Positions 22,957 through 33,600 of a stretch of DNA of 64,000 nucleotides are shown piece by piece. The stretch lies in contig NW_004624881.1 of assembly GCF_000247695.1 (NCBI RefSeq), positions 607,176-671,175 on the forward strand, read 5' to 3'. Below the pieces are notes generated by a model. That model did not search any database and had not been told where the DNA came from. It saw only the letters and a program-made list of their open reading frames with translations. The stretch is from Heterocephalus glaber. Its lineage: Eukaryota; Chordata; Mammalia; Rodentia; Bathyergidae. Every line of letters starts with the position of its first letter. Position 1 is the first letter of the stretch. A program made the position numbers and the translations under genes.

Positions 22957-24550
22957 AAAAAAAAAAAAGCATACTGAAAACCCTATCATAAATTGTCAAA
23001 AGGAAAAAGAGAATCTTGAAACCAGCCAAGAGAAAAGAAAGTCATACAGGTGAAAAATCTCACACAAGCTGAGTACAATTCTGATTAGAAAACTTTCAAG
23101 CCCAGAAAGAATGGGGTGATGGCCTCAAAGTGCTGAAGGGGAAAAGAATCTCCATCATGAGTATTTTATGGTGCAATTCTCTCCTTTAGAAATGAAGAAG
23201 AGATAAATACATTACAACTCCACCAAAGCAGGGGGGTCACCAACCCAAGGCAGGCCTGACAAGACAGCATCAGAGAGTTCTGTACATTGGAACAAAACTA
23301 TGGGAAGTAAAGACAGGACAGCAGCAGTGGGGAAGCACCAAGGTAGCTTCTTAGCGAAAACAAGGAAAAGTCCTTGCCAGCTGAGGGAGCTCCAGGGCAG
23401 GTAGCCACAGAGGTGCCAAGCTCAGGGCTTTCTATGTAGACTTCAGTGGGCTGTGTTGCTGGGCACATGAGAATCAAACCCTGTGGTTGCCATTTTCAGC
23501 CAGGCCTCTGATGTCAGGAGAACAGACTCTGTGCATGTTCATGTTCAGGCAGACTTCAGTGAGGTTCCATCCCCTGTGCTTCCACTTTATCAGGGCTTGA
23601 CTCAGTTTCCTCAGGTCCTTCTCCTCCCTGTCCACTGTTTCTCCAATTGCTGGTTTTGGTTCCATCCAACAGATACAGCATATATTGGTCTCAGTACCTC
23701 ATGGAAGATTTTCAAAAGGGATCATATTTTAATCCTCAAAAATATTAAAAGTTTTTGGAATACTAAAATCATACAATGTCTCATTTCTTGATATAATAGA
23801 ATGAAACAACAAATTGAAAACAGGGAATTTTGAATACCCACAAATACTTGAAAGTTAAAATGTATGTTGCTAAATACCCAAAATTTCAAGGAAGAAATTA
23901 AAATATAAATTTTAAAATATCATTAAGTCAATGAAAATAGAAATATAGCACATAAAATAGAGAATGCTACAAAGTCAATCTATACTAGAATGTTTAACAC
24001 CTATATCAAAAACCCCTCAAATAAATTATTATCCACCTCAGCTAGAAATACGAAATGATATAAGCCCAAAATCAAAAAGTATAGTAAAATAAAAAGGATA
24101 AACCTTAAATAAGTAAAACAGAGAAAATGAAGGAAATAGAAAACAATATAGGCAAGAATTTATTATTTGGAAAGATAAACAAAATTCATCAAACTTTCAT
24201 CCAAAATAATTTTCAAAGAAGAAAAAAAGTGAAATTCATAAAATCAGAAAAAAGAGAAGATATTGGCACTAATAGAAGATAAATACAAAATTACTCCATA
24301 GTAATGTGAATAATTATACTCCAACACACTGGATAAACTAGAAGAAATGGCCATATTCATAAAAACACACAGTCCACAAGATTCAGATGAGGAAGATATG
24401 AAAGATCTGAATAGACAAATAAGGAGTAAAGAGACCCAATCAACAATACAAAGTATTCCATAAAACAAAAGCCCAGGACCAGGTAGGTTTAAGCCACAAC
24501 TCTTCGGAAAATGTAACCAAGTAACACCAAGTCTTCCCAAACAATGCTTC
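22957..24550 (+). mobile_element. Degraded L1 LINE (ORF1 end, ORF2 middle)
   Basis: 22990-23210 matches the ORF1 C-terminal region ('cccagaaagaatggggtgatg', 'ctcaaagtgctgaa', then a lysine-rich end). 23780-24550 has the texture of L1 ORF2 between endonuclease and RT ('tttggaaagataaacaaaat', 'aaaacaaaagcccaggacc'). The segment 23220-23780 is not clearly L1. All frames carry many stops, so this is an old copy. Confidence 0.7.
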
Positions 24551-24761
24551 ATTTAACAAATACAAGCAATCCTGTCACATAATCCCAGAGATAGATTTTG
24601 TGGAAAGTCCACTGTATCCCCAAACTAACTTTAAATTAGTAAGAAGGATGAAACTTCTATTCTTTTGAAAATGTGTTTGATTCCTGACTCTGTAGATGGG
24701 AAATGAAGTTCCATGAAAAGAAAATCTTCATTCACTGTGTAGCACTGTGTGGATTTGGTTG

Positions 24762-24762
24762 A

Positions 24763-24787
<25 letters not shown>
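24762..24787. repeat. (AC)n microsatellite
   Basis: About 13 uninterrupted AC dinucleotides, followed by an interrupted 'aaacac' copy. Likely length-polymorphic. Confidence 0.97.
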
Positions 24788-24793
<6 letters not shown>

Positions 24794-26049
24794 ACCTGCT
24801 TTGCATTGATATAGACGTAGAAAGATGAAGGGGCATTTTGATTGCACTTTCATATAAGTGGAGGTATTCTTCATTTATTCCATATAAGCACAAAACAACT
24901 TTTAATTATTTAAAGAATAATACCAATTTGGGAACTGAGGGCTATTGAAAAATATTTCAAACTCTGACTTAATTTTTTAATTTCCAGTATGACTTTCTGC
25001 AACACATACTGGTTCTCTGAAACATATTAACCCACAGAGCAAAGTCACTTTCCCAAACACAGTATATTGGACTATGTGATGCCAAATGGATTTACTATAG
25101 TATAAGTGAATTCCTTGCATAATCAGACATGAACTTGAAAATTTATTGAATCTCCAGTGATGTGTGAAACATTTTTAATGCTTCTGTGTTATTAAATGTC
25201 ACACCTCTAAACCACCTTGTAAAAATCTCTTTTGGAAATTTATTTAGTCTCAATGGTGTGGCCAAAGCATTGTCACCAATTAGAGGCTGGAGGAAATGTG
25301 GTCTCCTTGGAGGCTGGGATCAGCAGGTCTCTGGAGTTCATCAGAAGTGTGGCCTCTACATGTCCTTGGTGAAGACTCCCTGGGGTCAAAACTACTTCAG
25401 AAGCAGGGTTGAGTGTGGGCTGTACTGGGAATCTTACTGAGAAGAGAAGCTTGTGTTTCACTCAGAAAAAAGCAGGAGCAAGGATCCCACCAAGTTTCTT
25501 AACATTGTGCCAAACAATATTCATGTCAGCGAGGTCACACCCATTACTCCACTACCCTGGTAAGTTTTTACATATTAATTAATGTATTTTCCTTAACACT
25601 GCTAATAAATAAATCATACACGAATACCTGTGAAATACTTCAAATCGTAAGTCTACTTATCTATTTCAGCCCCATATGATGTATGTGAGCTTATAGAATA
25701 GGTGCATGGTTCCAGATTCTAATGTTTGTTTTACATAGTTCTCAAATGCTCTTCAAAGATCTGTGTTTCATGTATGGCCCTCATTACAGGATAGAAATCA
25801 TAGTGGTTGGAAATTACCTTGGATTTAAGCAGTAGGGCTCATGAATTAAATATTTTTTGAGCTGGAATTAAAAGGGTAATGAAAATATCTACAAGCTCAT
25901 ACAAATCATGAGATTTCCCAGAGATCAAGTCATGTCAGTAAAAATACTCTTTGAATTGGAAAAAAGTTGAGATTTCTAGTGTGGTCATTATTATGGATTT
26001 TTAAATAATAGCTTAATTCTGTAAAGTATTAAATCATAATGCTGATATT

Positions 26050-26719
26050 TTTTTAAATTTATATATTAATTGGTACATTTTAGGGATACAATACATTTAA
26101 ATTTATCATTGGGTGTTTGTACCTGAACATGATGTATCTTAGTTCTTATTTTTTCCCCATTACCTGTGCACCCTTCACCCCCACCACCCTTCCCTATTTA
26201 CATAGATTTCATTTCCATTTTTTTCTTTTCTCATAGTTTTTCCTTTCCCTCTTTTCCTTTCCCTTTCCCGTCCCTCCACCCCTCCACTTTTGGACCTTTT
26301 CCTATTTCAAATTATCAATTATTTGTTTTAATCATTTTCATCCTTATTTACACTTTCAGTTTCTCACACTAGAGATACTATTCAGTATTTACACATGTGT
26401 GTCCTATTTATTTCACTTAAGAGTATGGCCTCAATATGCATCCATTTAGCTATAAATTGAAATAGAAGGTCTTTATCTCAACCTGATTAAGGTTATCTAT
26501 GAAAAATCAACAGCCAACACCATACTAAATGGTCAAAAACTGAAAACTTTCAGGCTAAAATCAGGAACAAAACAAGGATGCCCACTATCACTACTCCTAT
26601 TCAATACTGTTCTGGAAACATTAGCCATAGCAATTAGACAAGAGAAAGAAATAAAAGAAATAAAGATAGGAAAGGAAGAAGTGAAACTGTCATGATTTGC
26701 TGATGATATGATACTTTAC
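26050..26719. mobile_element. L1 insertion with 5' inversion (twin-primed)
   Basis: The left part (26050-26460) is an L1 3' end in antisense, with a polypyrimidine tract at 26160-26290 that is the complement of the L1 3' UTR polypurine tract. The right part (26460-26719) is L1 ORF2 reverse-transcriptase DNA in sense orientation ('caacagccaacaccatacta', 'aaacaaggatgcccactatc'), ending near the FADD-type box. A 12-bp duplication, AATGCTGATATT, flanks it at 26038-26049 and 26720-26731. Opposed halves inside one duplication are the hallmark of twin priming. Confidence 0.85.
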
Positions 26720-27333
26720 AATGCTGATATTCTTGATATTATGTCATGCATTTAATAATTTATGGGAAATTAACCATCACACTCATCCCATTTACAATTG
26801 TGAGCCAAATAATTTCAAAATATCACTGGGAAAAAGCAGGAGGAGGAGGGAGCCTCAGATACTTTCTGTTCTGTGGAGGATTGTCATGCACTTTGAGGAG
26901 CAGAAATGTCAGGTGAATTTAGCACAGGGAACCTGAGACTTTGTTTGAACTGCAGAGAAATGACAGGTGACAAGGAGAGATGTAGATGGAAAGGAGACTG
27001 CTAATGACCCATAGCTAATCTGTTATTATGATGAAGGAAAATAACAACATCCTGAAGCGTGATTGCATCCATGACCTACACCACATAAGCACTGTTAACT
27101 TCGTCAGTCAGCACTGGTTTCCATAGTAACATCCTATACTCACAGGATTTTCTCTTCATGCAGAGCAATAAGGCTAAGAGAAGGAACTGCTGGTAATTCA
27201 GAGGATGAGGAGGGAAAGCAGTCCATGGAAAATACTGAGGTATAACCATGCAAACACATATGAGAAGATCACTGAAGCAAATCATTACTATTATGCATAT
27301 GAAAGACAGAAAAATGTGAATGATTTACAATTG

Positions 27334-27694
27334 TAGTGATTGTTGTGTTTGTATTGTCTTAGTATGTTTTAAATTTATATTTGTGTCTTATGTTAATATA
27401 TTTTCAACTGTGCTTAAGGTGCATTCCATAGAAGCCCATAACAAAGCCATATCCACCTGTACCCCACAGCTGGCCATTCTCCTTTTGTTTCTCATCACTG
27501 GGATGGTCCCTGTCTTCAGTCCTAGTGCAAACAAGCCATCCCTTAAGAATGTGCTGACTGCCATGTTCTACACCATGGTGACCCAATTTGTGAACATCAT
27601 CATCTACTCTCTTCACAACAGGGAGATCAATGCTGCTCTGTGAAGGATGTTCAACAGATATTCTCAATTCCCAGTCAAACGTTTTCTCAAATAA
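27334..27694 (+). pseudogene. OR14-like pseudogene, 3' half only (copy D)
   Basis: Only the TM5 end to the C-terminus remains: an IFSTVLK loop, STCTPQLAILLLFLITG (TM6), PSLKNVLTAMFYTMV, and a diverged TM7 (NIIIYSLHNREI in place of NPIIYCLCNREI). A TGA at 27641-27643 replaces an arginine codon of the AALQRMF-like tail. The ancestral stop is at 27692-27694, so the reading frame is otherwise conserved. TM1 to TM4 are deleted. It is too short to form a receptor. Confidence 0.85.
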
Positions 27695-29670
27695 AACATA
27701 TCAATCTATCAGTTGAAAATAGTTTTATTCATATTTGATCTGCATTTTAAAAATTGAGATCTAACCCATGCATTATCTTGTTTTAGATGTCTCTGTATAT
27801 TTCTGTTGTCTGTACTTGTTAGGATGAAGTATAAATTGTGTTTTACTTTTCATGCTGCATTTGCTATATATTTCATGCTTTATGAAACACTAGAAGTCAT
27901 CTATCCAGACAAAATGTTCTGAAAAGATTTGAATGATTTTGAATGAAAACTAAAGACAGGCACCATAAGGAGCAGGTGTGAGTTACGAGTTTCACCTTAA
28001 CAGATGCTTGTGTTGTTAAGAGAACCCCAGGTGATGGATCTGACCAACCTGGAGAAGTGCACTGAGTGGTCCTATGAGAAGACCTTGCTATCTGCACTGT
28101 TCTCTGTGCACTCCCTCTTCCACTCAAGCTGGGATGAGTAACACAGTGATTAGACAGGGGACAACTCAGGCATGAGGACACTGAGATCCTTTCCAGCCCC
28201 TTTGGCTGCATCTCCTAAAACTAATTCCTTATTCAATGAATATCAAGACTCAAAACAACTCACCTTCAAAAAATTGAAGTTTAGATGTTTGTGTTTCCTA
28301 TGCTCAGAATGAAAAGATGCACTCCATGGTTGATGCACTCAAATTTTGTGGAAATACAACTCAGTGTGTAGCCTGTAGACAAATGAAGTGATAACTTCTA
28401 CTGGATCTACTAAAAATTAGGAATCTCCTTGGAGACCAGCAGATAATACTTGCACTGTGTGGTGCACTTTTTGCATCAATAGCACATACAGATAGATTCC
28501 CCCAAAACCAAGAATTTTATTTTTCTGATTTCCAAGAACTGAACCTGCAGTGTTTGGCTAACACATACATTGGCAATATTGTCTCCGAATTTAATCCTAT
28601 TTTTCCTTGTTTTTCATCAAGAAGCCATCTGGGAGAACCTCAGCACTGAGGCACTGGTGCCGAATTTTCCCCCATCAAGTACTGGAACAACAGGCACATC
28701 AGGCTCCCTGTGTGTTCATATTTATTGCTCCTGGCAGAAGCAAGTGGTGTTTGGCACCATGGACATCCGGTCTTCCAGAGCTCATGCCCTGGTGAAGGTC
28801 TGGACAGGGCTCACCCTCCTCTGATGCCTCAGATTCCTCAATTTAATGTTTCTTTATTGTGGTAGCTATATCTGTTCTCCAGATATAGGTTTATCTAGGT
28901 ATAGGTGATATTGAAAATTGTGAGTCTAAATTGAATATCTTGTTTTAATTTTGCATTTGTTGTGAAATATTTGCCCCATCCAAACTTATCCACATGTCTG
29001 CTCAAAATATGTCTCTCTTGAAGTCATTTTCATAGCTGTTTTCAAGAGAAAAAATCACTTTAAAATGTACATTTAAGTAGCACTCTTACAAATACAGGGA
29101 GTTAACAATTCTGAGTCTTTGAATGTTTCATATGAATTTATTTTGCCCTATTCCTTTATTTCCATCTACATTTATATGTACACTTTTGGTCCAGATTTTC
29201 ATTGCAAACATTTGAATGAACAAGTAGATTCATTTATAATTTCCAATGTTAATTTGGAAAAATTTGTCATTCTAGTTCTTTTTTTGACTTTCTAACATAT
29301 TTTTATTAACAGATTTTTAAAATTCCATACTAGTTTTGTGTTTGTATATTTTCAAATAAGGTACTATTATGACTTCATCTTCTTCTTTGGTTAATTCTTA
29401 TTTGTATTTTTTTCATTTTTTGCAATATTATTTGTTTATTAATCATTGACAACAATTGTATATATTTACCATATGCACTGTAATTCTTTGACATAAATTT
29501 TACAAAGTGGAATGTTTAAATTTGGCAAATTAACACATCTATCACCAATTATGCTTACCATTTTGGGGTATGAAACCTTTAAAATCTACTTTTGTCAATA
29601 ATTGAGAAATATAATTTTTTTTACTCTTATAGTGGTCATTCTGTGCAGATCACTAAAATAGTTTTTCCTG
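27695..29670 (+). repeat. OR unit copy D, downstream modules
   Basis: Three blocks are shared with unit E: 27890-28360 with 41590-42060, 28560-28860 with 42270-42540, and 28880-29660 with 42590-43345. The middle block ('gcaagtggtgtttg', 'cctggtgaaggtctggaca', 'caccctcctctgatgcc') also occurs inverted in unit F at 58950-59260. It keeps open frames of 62-84 codons in D, but indels in E break them, so I do not call a gene. Confidence 0.65.
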
Positions 29671-29914
29671 TTAAATTGAAATTTTGTGTACTTTGATCAA
29701 TATTTCCCCATTGCTATCAAACCCCCTCTGAAAGGATATGGTAAAATTAATTTTACTCTAGATGTATGAATTCACCATTATTAGATTCCACATTACATGA
29801 GCTCATGGAGTGTTTGTCTTCTTGGGCCTGGCTTATGTTACATAGAGGAATGTCCTCCAAGTGCATCCCTGGTGGTGCAAATGAAAGCAATATGCTTATT
29901 GATTTTTATGTTGT

Positions 29915-30045
29915 TTGTTTTGAGGCAGGGTCTTGCTATATAATTCAGACTGGCCTTGAATTCACTAGGTAGCCTAGGGTTGCCTCAAACGCAGAGCCAT
30001 CCTTCAGCCTCAGCCTCTCAAGACCCTGCAATGCTATTCTCACAC
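29915..30045 (-). mobile_element. B1-like (7SL-derived) SINE, antisense
   Basis: The plus strand reads 'tttgaggcagggtcttgcta', 'actggccttgaattcact', 'gtagcctagggttgcc' and 'cttcagcctcagcctctcaa', the antisense pattern of rodent B1 elements. It is diverged. B1 points to rodents. Confidence 0.7.
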
Positions 30046-30189
30046 CCATCCACCAACACTTCCCCCTGACTGGCTAACCCATACTCACCACTGTTGGAGG
30101 CTGACATCCATCCTCAAATGAGACCTTCCTGGCCTCCCTTCTCTACCTTATCAAGCCATGTTTCTCTGTTCCTGGCTCTCCTGGCACCT

Positions 30190-30366
30190 TTACTCACCTC
30201 TGTAGCACTCAGTGCAAGAAGAACAAAGGAAGCAATTCCTGATCTGCCAAATTAGATTGTAAACTCCAAAAAGGGATGAGCCTGTCCTGTGCAGCACTGC
30301 ATCCTCGGACTGAACTCATGCCTGGCAGACAGTGAGCACTCAATACATATTAGCTAGCTGAATGAA
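30190..30366 (+). mobile_element. L2 LINE 3' end relic
   Basis: It carries 'ttagattgtaaactccaaaa' then 'atgcctggcagacagtgagc' and 'actcaatacatattagctag', ending 'tgaatgaa'. This is the classic L2 3' tail order (gene-poor mammalian relic). The surrounding 29671-30189 outside the B1 has nothing assignable. Confidence 0.65.
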
Positions 30367-30679
30367 CAACACACAGTGGAATTATCCCTTTCCACAATCT
30401 GGACATTATTCTACTACACGTTAGCTGTATCCTCCAGCAACCACAACACCCTCTTAATTCAGCAGCAGTCTCTTCATGATGAAGATTAAAACCTGAAAGA
30501 TTAGCCAAGCTCTTGAGGAAGTAACAGATGAGACAGAAGTGCAGAGTCATAAATCCCAGCCTTTGTGTACCATAAGAGGCACATGCTGAGGGAAGAAAGG
30601 AAAGGAAATAAACTCTCTATTTATGCTAAATTGACTTTTGAACTGAGAGGAAGTAAGGACATATCTGGATCTACTAAAA

Positions 30680-31010
30680 ATTAGCTATGTAACATTAAGC
30701 AAGTCACTTTCCTCAGAGTCTGTTCATGCACCTGTGAAAGAAAAGGACTATTGCAGATGATCTCTAGCCACCCCCCGCCCCCAGCCAAGAGTCTAGGATG
30801 CCAAGCCTTTGAAATTAATAAACTCACTGAGCACCTAGTACATGTCAGGCAATATACTAAGTATTTACATCAATTTCTCATTTGTTAATAGAGAGTGTGG
30901 CATCATTCTCAGATGAGGGCACTCAGGCACAGATGTTAGGCTCACTGAAGTAACCAGGCTTTGCCTAGGCATTATGAATCTACACCCCAGGTTCCTGATA
31001 ACAATGCTAT
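30680..31010 (+). mobile_element. MIR SINE relics
   Basis: Two adjacent MIR-type matches are present. The first (30680-30745) has 'ttagctatgtaacattaagc', 'aagtcactttcctcagagt'. The second (30820-31010) has 'ctgagcacctagtacatgtc', 'aggcaatatactaagt' and 'cagatgagggcactcaggca'. MIRs are ancient mammalian tRNA-derived SINEs. Confidence 0.7.
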
Positions 31011-31054
31011 CATGCCTTCTTAGCTGCATTCTGTTTAGTTATTAAACATCACGC

Positions 31055-31130
31055 AAGCCAGTCATGGTAATGAGTGACTGTACTCCCAGCACTTGGGACA
31101 CAGAGGCAGGAGGATTGCAGAGTTTAGCTT
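31055..31130 (+). mobile_element. B1-like SINE fragment
   Basis: It reads 'gccagtcatggtaatgagtg', 'gtactcccagcacttgg', 'gaggcaggaggattgc', the sense-strand start of a 7SL-derived B1-type element, cut short after about 75 bp. Confidence 0.6.
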
Positions 31131-31179
31131 AAACCTCCTGGCCAATTAAGGGACTGTGAGAGGGACTTTAGCCAGTCTG

Positions 31180-32159
31180 GCTATTGTGGTGGCCATCATC
31201 TGTTACCCCACACATTCTATTTCCTGGAAGAAAAATTTCCATTATGCGTTATCACCAATAGTACTAATAGTGGTTATTGTATTCCTTTCCAGCCCCAATA
31301 GTATATGAATAATTTTAATACCTCTGAATTCACACTTCATAGTATGATAATTAGAAAATGAACCCAAACTTGGCACCCCACCAATCTAACCCAGGAGTGG
31401 ATGGGAAGTTTCACTCTTAAACACATCACCTGGGTGCTTAGAGATATCAGACAAAAGCACTTTCTAGGCATTTTGATTGCAGCTATTATTGCTGCTTCTA
31501 CATTGACAGCTATTGTGCTCACAGCATTGGTCACCTTGACTCTATACGAAGTGCTCATATAGTGAATGGCTACTTACAAAATATTACCTCAGAATTACTG
31601 AATCAGATCAGTACTGACAAAGAAATTCTACAAGGACTTGCTGCCTTTGAAGCACCTGTCATCTGGTACCATGAACACCAATAGGCCCTATGGACCTGGA
31701 GTCCACTTAGTGGTGATGATGGGCTGTGCTTAATGTGCATTGCTGCTTTTCCTTTTAATCATTTTCAATCTTGGGAGGTGTTCCAGTACCACTATGGTGC
31801 CTTTCATAAAAAGCAAGAAAGACACATTAATAATCTCCAGGATCAAATACAAGCCTAACTTTATAAGCTTCAAATGGAGATTTGCAAGTTTAGTTTAGTT
31901 CATCTCAATGATATTACATGCTGTTTCAACACTGAAAACTGTTTCTCTGGCTTCACCCTTCACATATGTGTTCTTATAGTTAGTGGAATAATCATTTTTC
32001 TTCCCTTTCTTGAAGTCTTAAAAGTGTTGTAAAATATGTTCCAATCCACCCTCTGTGCAGAAGCCCTGATGAACTTTCTACATGAAGTCCAATAATTCTC
32101 TGCCCTGTACCCCCTCTCCTCTGCTCAATATGAGTTATAAGACAAAAAAGGGGGAAACA
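31180..32159 (+). mobile_element. Endogenous retrovirus env 3' part and polypurine tract
   Basis: An old, broken retroviral envelope transmembrane segment precedes a polypurine tract. At about 31460-31560 a hydrophobic stretch resembles a fusion-peptide region, and a second hydrophobic stretch lies near 31960-32010. Stops and frameshifts occur throughout, so no envelope can be made. The tract at 32144-32157 is a pure A/G run of 14 bases and directly abuts an LTR-like start at 32160. The layout (env end, short spacer, PPT, LTR) suggests a class II (betaretrovirus-like) element; the class is inferred. The gag-pol part and 5' LTR are not in sight. Confidence 0.6.
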
Positions 32160-32531
32160 TGTGGAGATGCTGACTGGAGGAGTTATTGGATTGAATGTAA
32201 AGACAAAAGGACCCTTAGAGCAATACCGCAAATCTCCTAGAGTGCATAATTAAAGATTACACCAAATCTGCAGGCCAATAGCTAAGCAGAATCAACAATG
32301 ATATATTCTAAGAGATATTTGTACCAGTTATTTTGCTTGTTGTGACCTGATGATCCCCTTAACCTATTACCATCCTTTTGCTTCCCTTACTCAGACAAAA
32401 ACTCCTATATGAGTGTTTTTCTTCTTCATCTTTGTTCTCACATCCTTGGGTTGCAAATGAAAGGACAGGAATTTCTCAGCTTGGCACTGTTTTTATGAGA
32501 GTGTATCATGCTGATATTTTTTGGTAAAACA
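32160..32531 (+). mobile_element. 3' LTR of the endogenous retrovirus
   Basis: It begins TGTGGAGATGC immediately after the polypurine tract and plausibly ends ...GTAAAACA near 32531, giving the TG...CA ends of a retroviral LTR and about 372 bp. The right boundary is less certain than the left, and no second LTR was found in the window to confirm it. Confidence 0.55.
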
Positions 32532-32689
32532 ATCCTTCTTGGCCTCTTGGAATAATGGGTGAACTTCAACTTGGAGTAATTTTACATTCTCTCTGCTCCC
32601 AAAGTCATACACTGCAAGAGGGACCAAGTAAAGGTCGCTGGAAAATAAGACAAGTGAATAAACAATGGAAAAAAAATCAAATATCAGAA

Positions 32690-33305
32690 AAAATCCAAAT
32701 GGCAGGAATTAGTACACCACTGTTAATGATAATAATATATGTTGTCTCACCTCCACAGTTAAAAGACATGGATTGGAAGACCAGATCAAAAAAATGCTCA
32801 TCCTTATGTGATTTGCAAGAAACACACCTCATCTTCAAAGACATACAGAGACTAAAAGTTTTTGGAGAAAAATAATACCCCAAGATACTAGAGCACTAAA
32901 TATTTATAGCAGAATTATCTATATTCATATCTAGCAAGATAGATTTCAACTGAAAACTGCCAGAAGAGAAAGAGAAGGCCATCAAATACTGGTAAGTGTA
33001 AGAACGCTCGAAGAAGGGATAGAAATCATAAATATATATGCATTGAACTTTTACACACTTACTTTATAAAGCAAATATTATTTGAAATTAAAGAATTAAT
33101 AAAAAATAAGTTAATCATGGTGGAGGACATCAACAGTTCCTTATCACAAATATATGGATCCCATGGACAAAAAAGTCTGAAAGAACCATCAGAATTATAC
33201 CATAGCAAGGATCAAAAGTACTAGGTGATAGCTATAGAATATTTCATTTAATGCTAGCAGAGTACAGTTTCATTTTAGTATGCCTTAGAACCTTCTACAA
33301 AAGAT
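32690..33305 (+). mobile_element. Old L1 ORF2, endonuclease part
   Basis: The translation contains DLQETHLIFKDIQRLK (near 32808-32855), equivalent to the conserved QETHL endonuclease motif with its catalytic glutamate, then a degraded KIDFN segment and 'ctaaatatttatagcag'-type DNA. Multiple stops follow. It is older than the L1 at 60897. Confidence 0.78.
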
Positions 33306-33309
33306 AGCA

Positions 33310-33600
33310 TACGTTTTTTCCCATTAAGTTTATTAGTACATTTTAGGTATAAAATATGTTTACATACATCATTGGGATCTTGTACCATTACATGAGTATC
33401 TTGGTTCTTATTTTTTTTTCATTTCCCCTGCCCTCCCTTCACCCCCTCCACCCCTCCCTATTTGCAAAGATTTTGTTTCCATTTTTTTCTTATCTCATAT
33501 TTTTTCTTTTCCCTTCTTCTTTCCTTTCCCCTACCTCTCCCACTCCCCTGCTCCTTTAGACCTTTACTTCCTGTGACACAATATCAATTATACATTTTTA
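33310..33600 (-). mobile_element. L1 3' UTR fragment, antisense
   Basis: 'ttagtacattttaggtataa' followed by a long polypyrimidine tract (33420-33555) matches the antisense L1 3' ends at 26050-26380, 45680-45960 and 57720-57790. It separates two blocks of older sense L1 ORF2, so it is probably a short, severely 5'-truncated later insertion. I did not find a convincing target-site duplication. Confidence 0.6.

Larger units (their letters stand above)
24551..27333 (+). repeat. OR unit copy D, upstream modules
   Basis: This stretch parallels the units C and E upstream regions. 24560-24720 matches 39240-39400, 25120-26040 matches 19560-20510 and 39860-40790, and 26820-27330 matches 20640-21120. 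An (AC)n run occupies 24762-24787. A younger L1 (26050-26719) interrupts it. Just before 27334 the equivalent of unit A's distal upstream part and OR TM1 to TM4 is missing, so the OR 3' half follows directly. Confidence 0.7.

Noticed and set aside
22795..23029. Open frames spanning the run of Ns
   Set aside because: Their openness is an artefact of the 123-base assembly gap.
28570..28824. Overlapping 84- and 62-codon frames in the downstream module of unit D
   Set aside because: The homologous block in unit E has indels that break both frames, so no coding constraint is evident.
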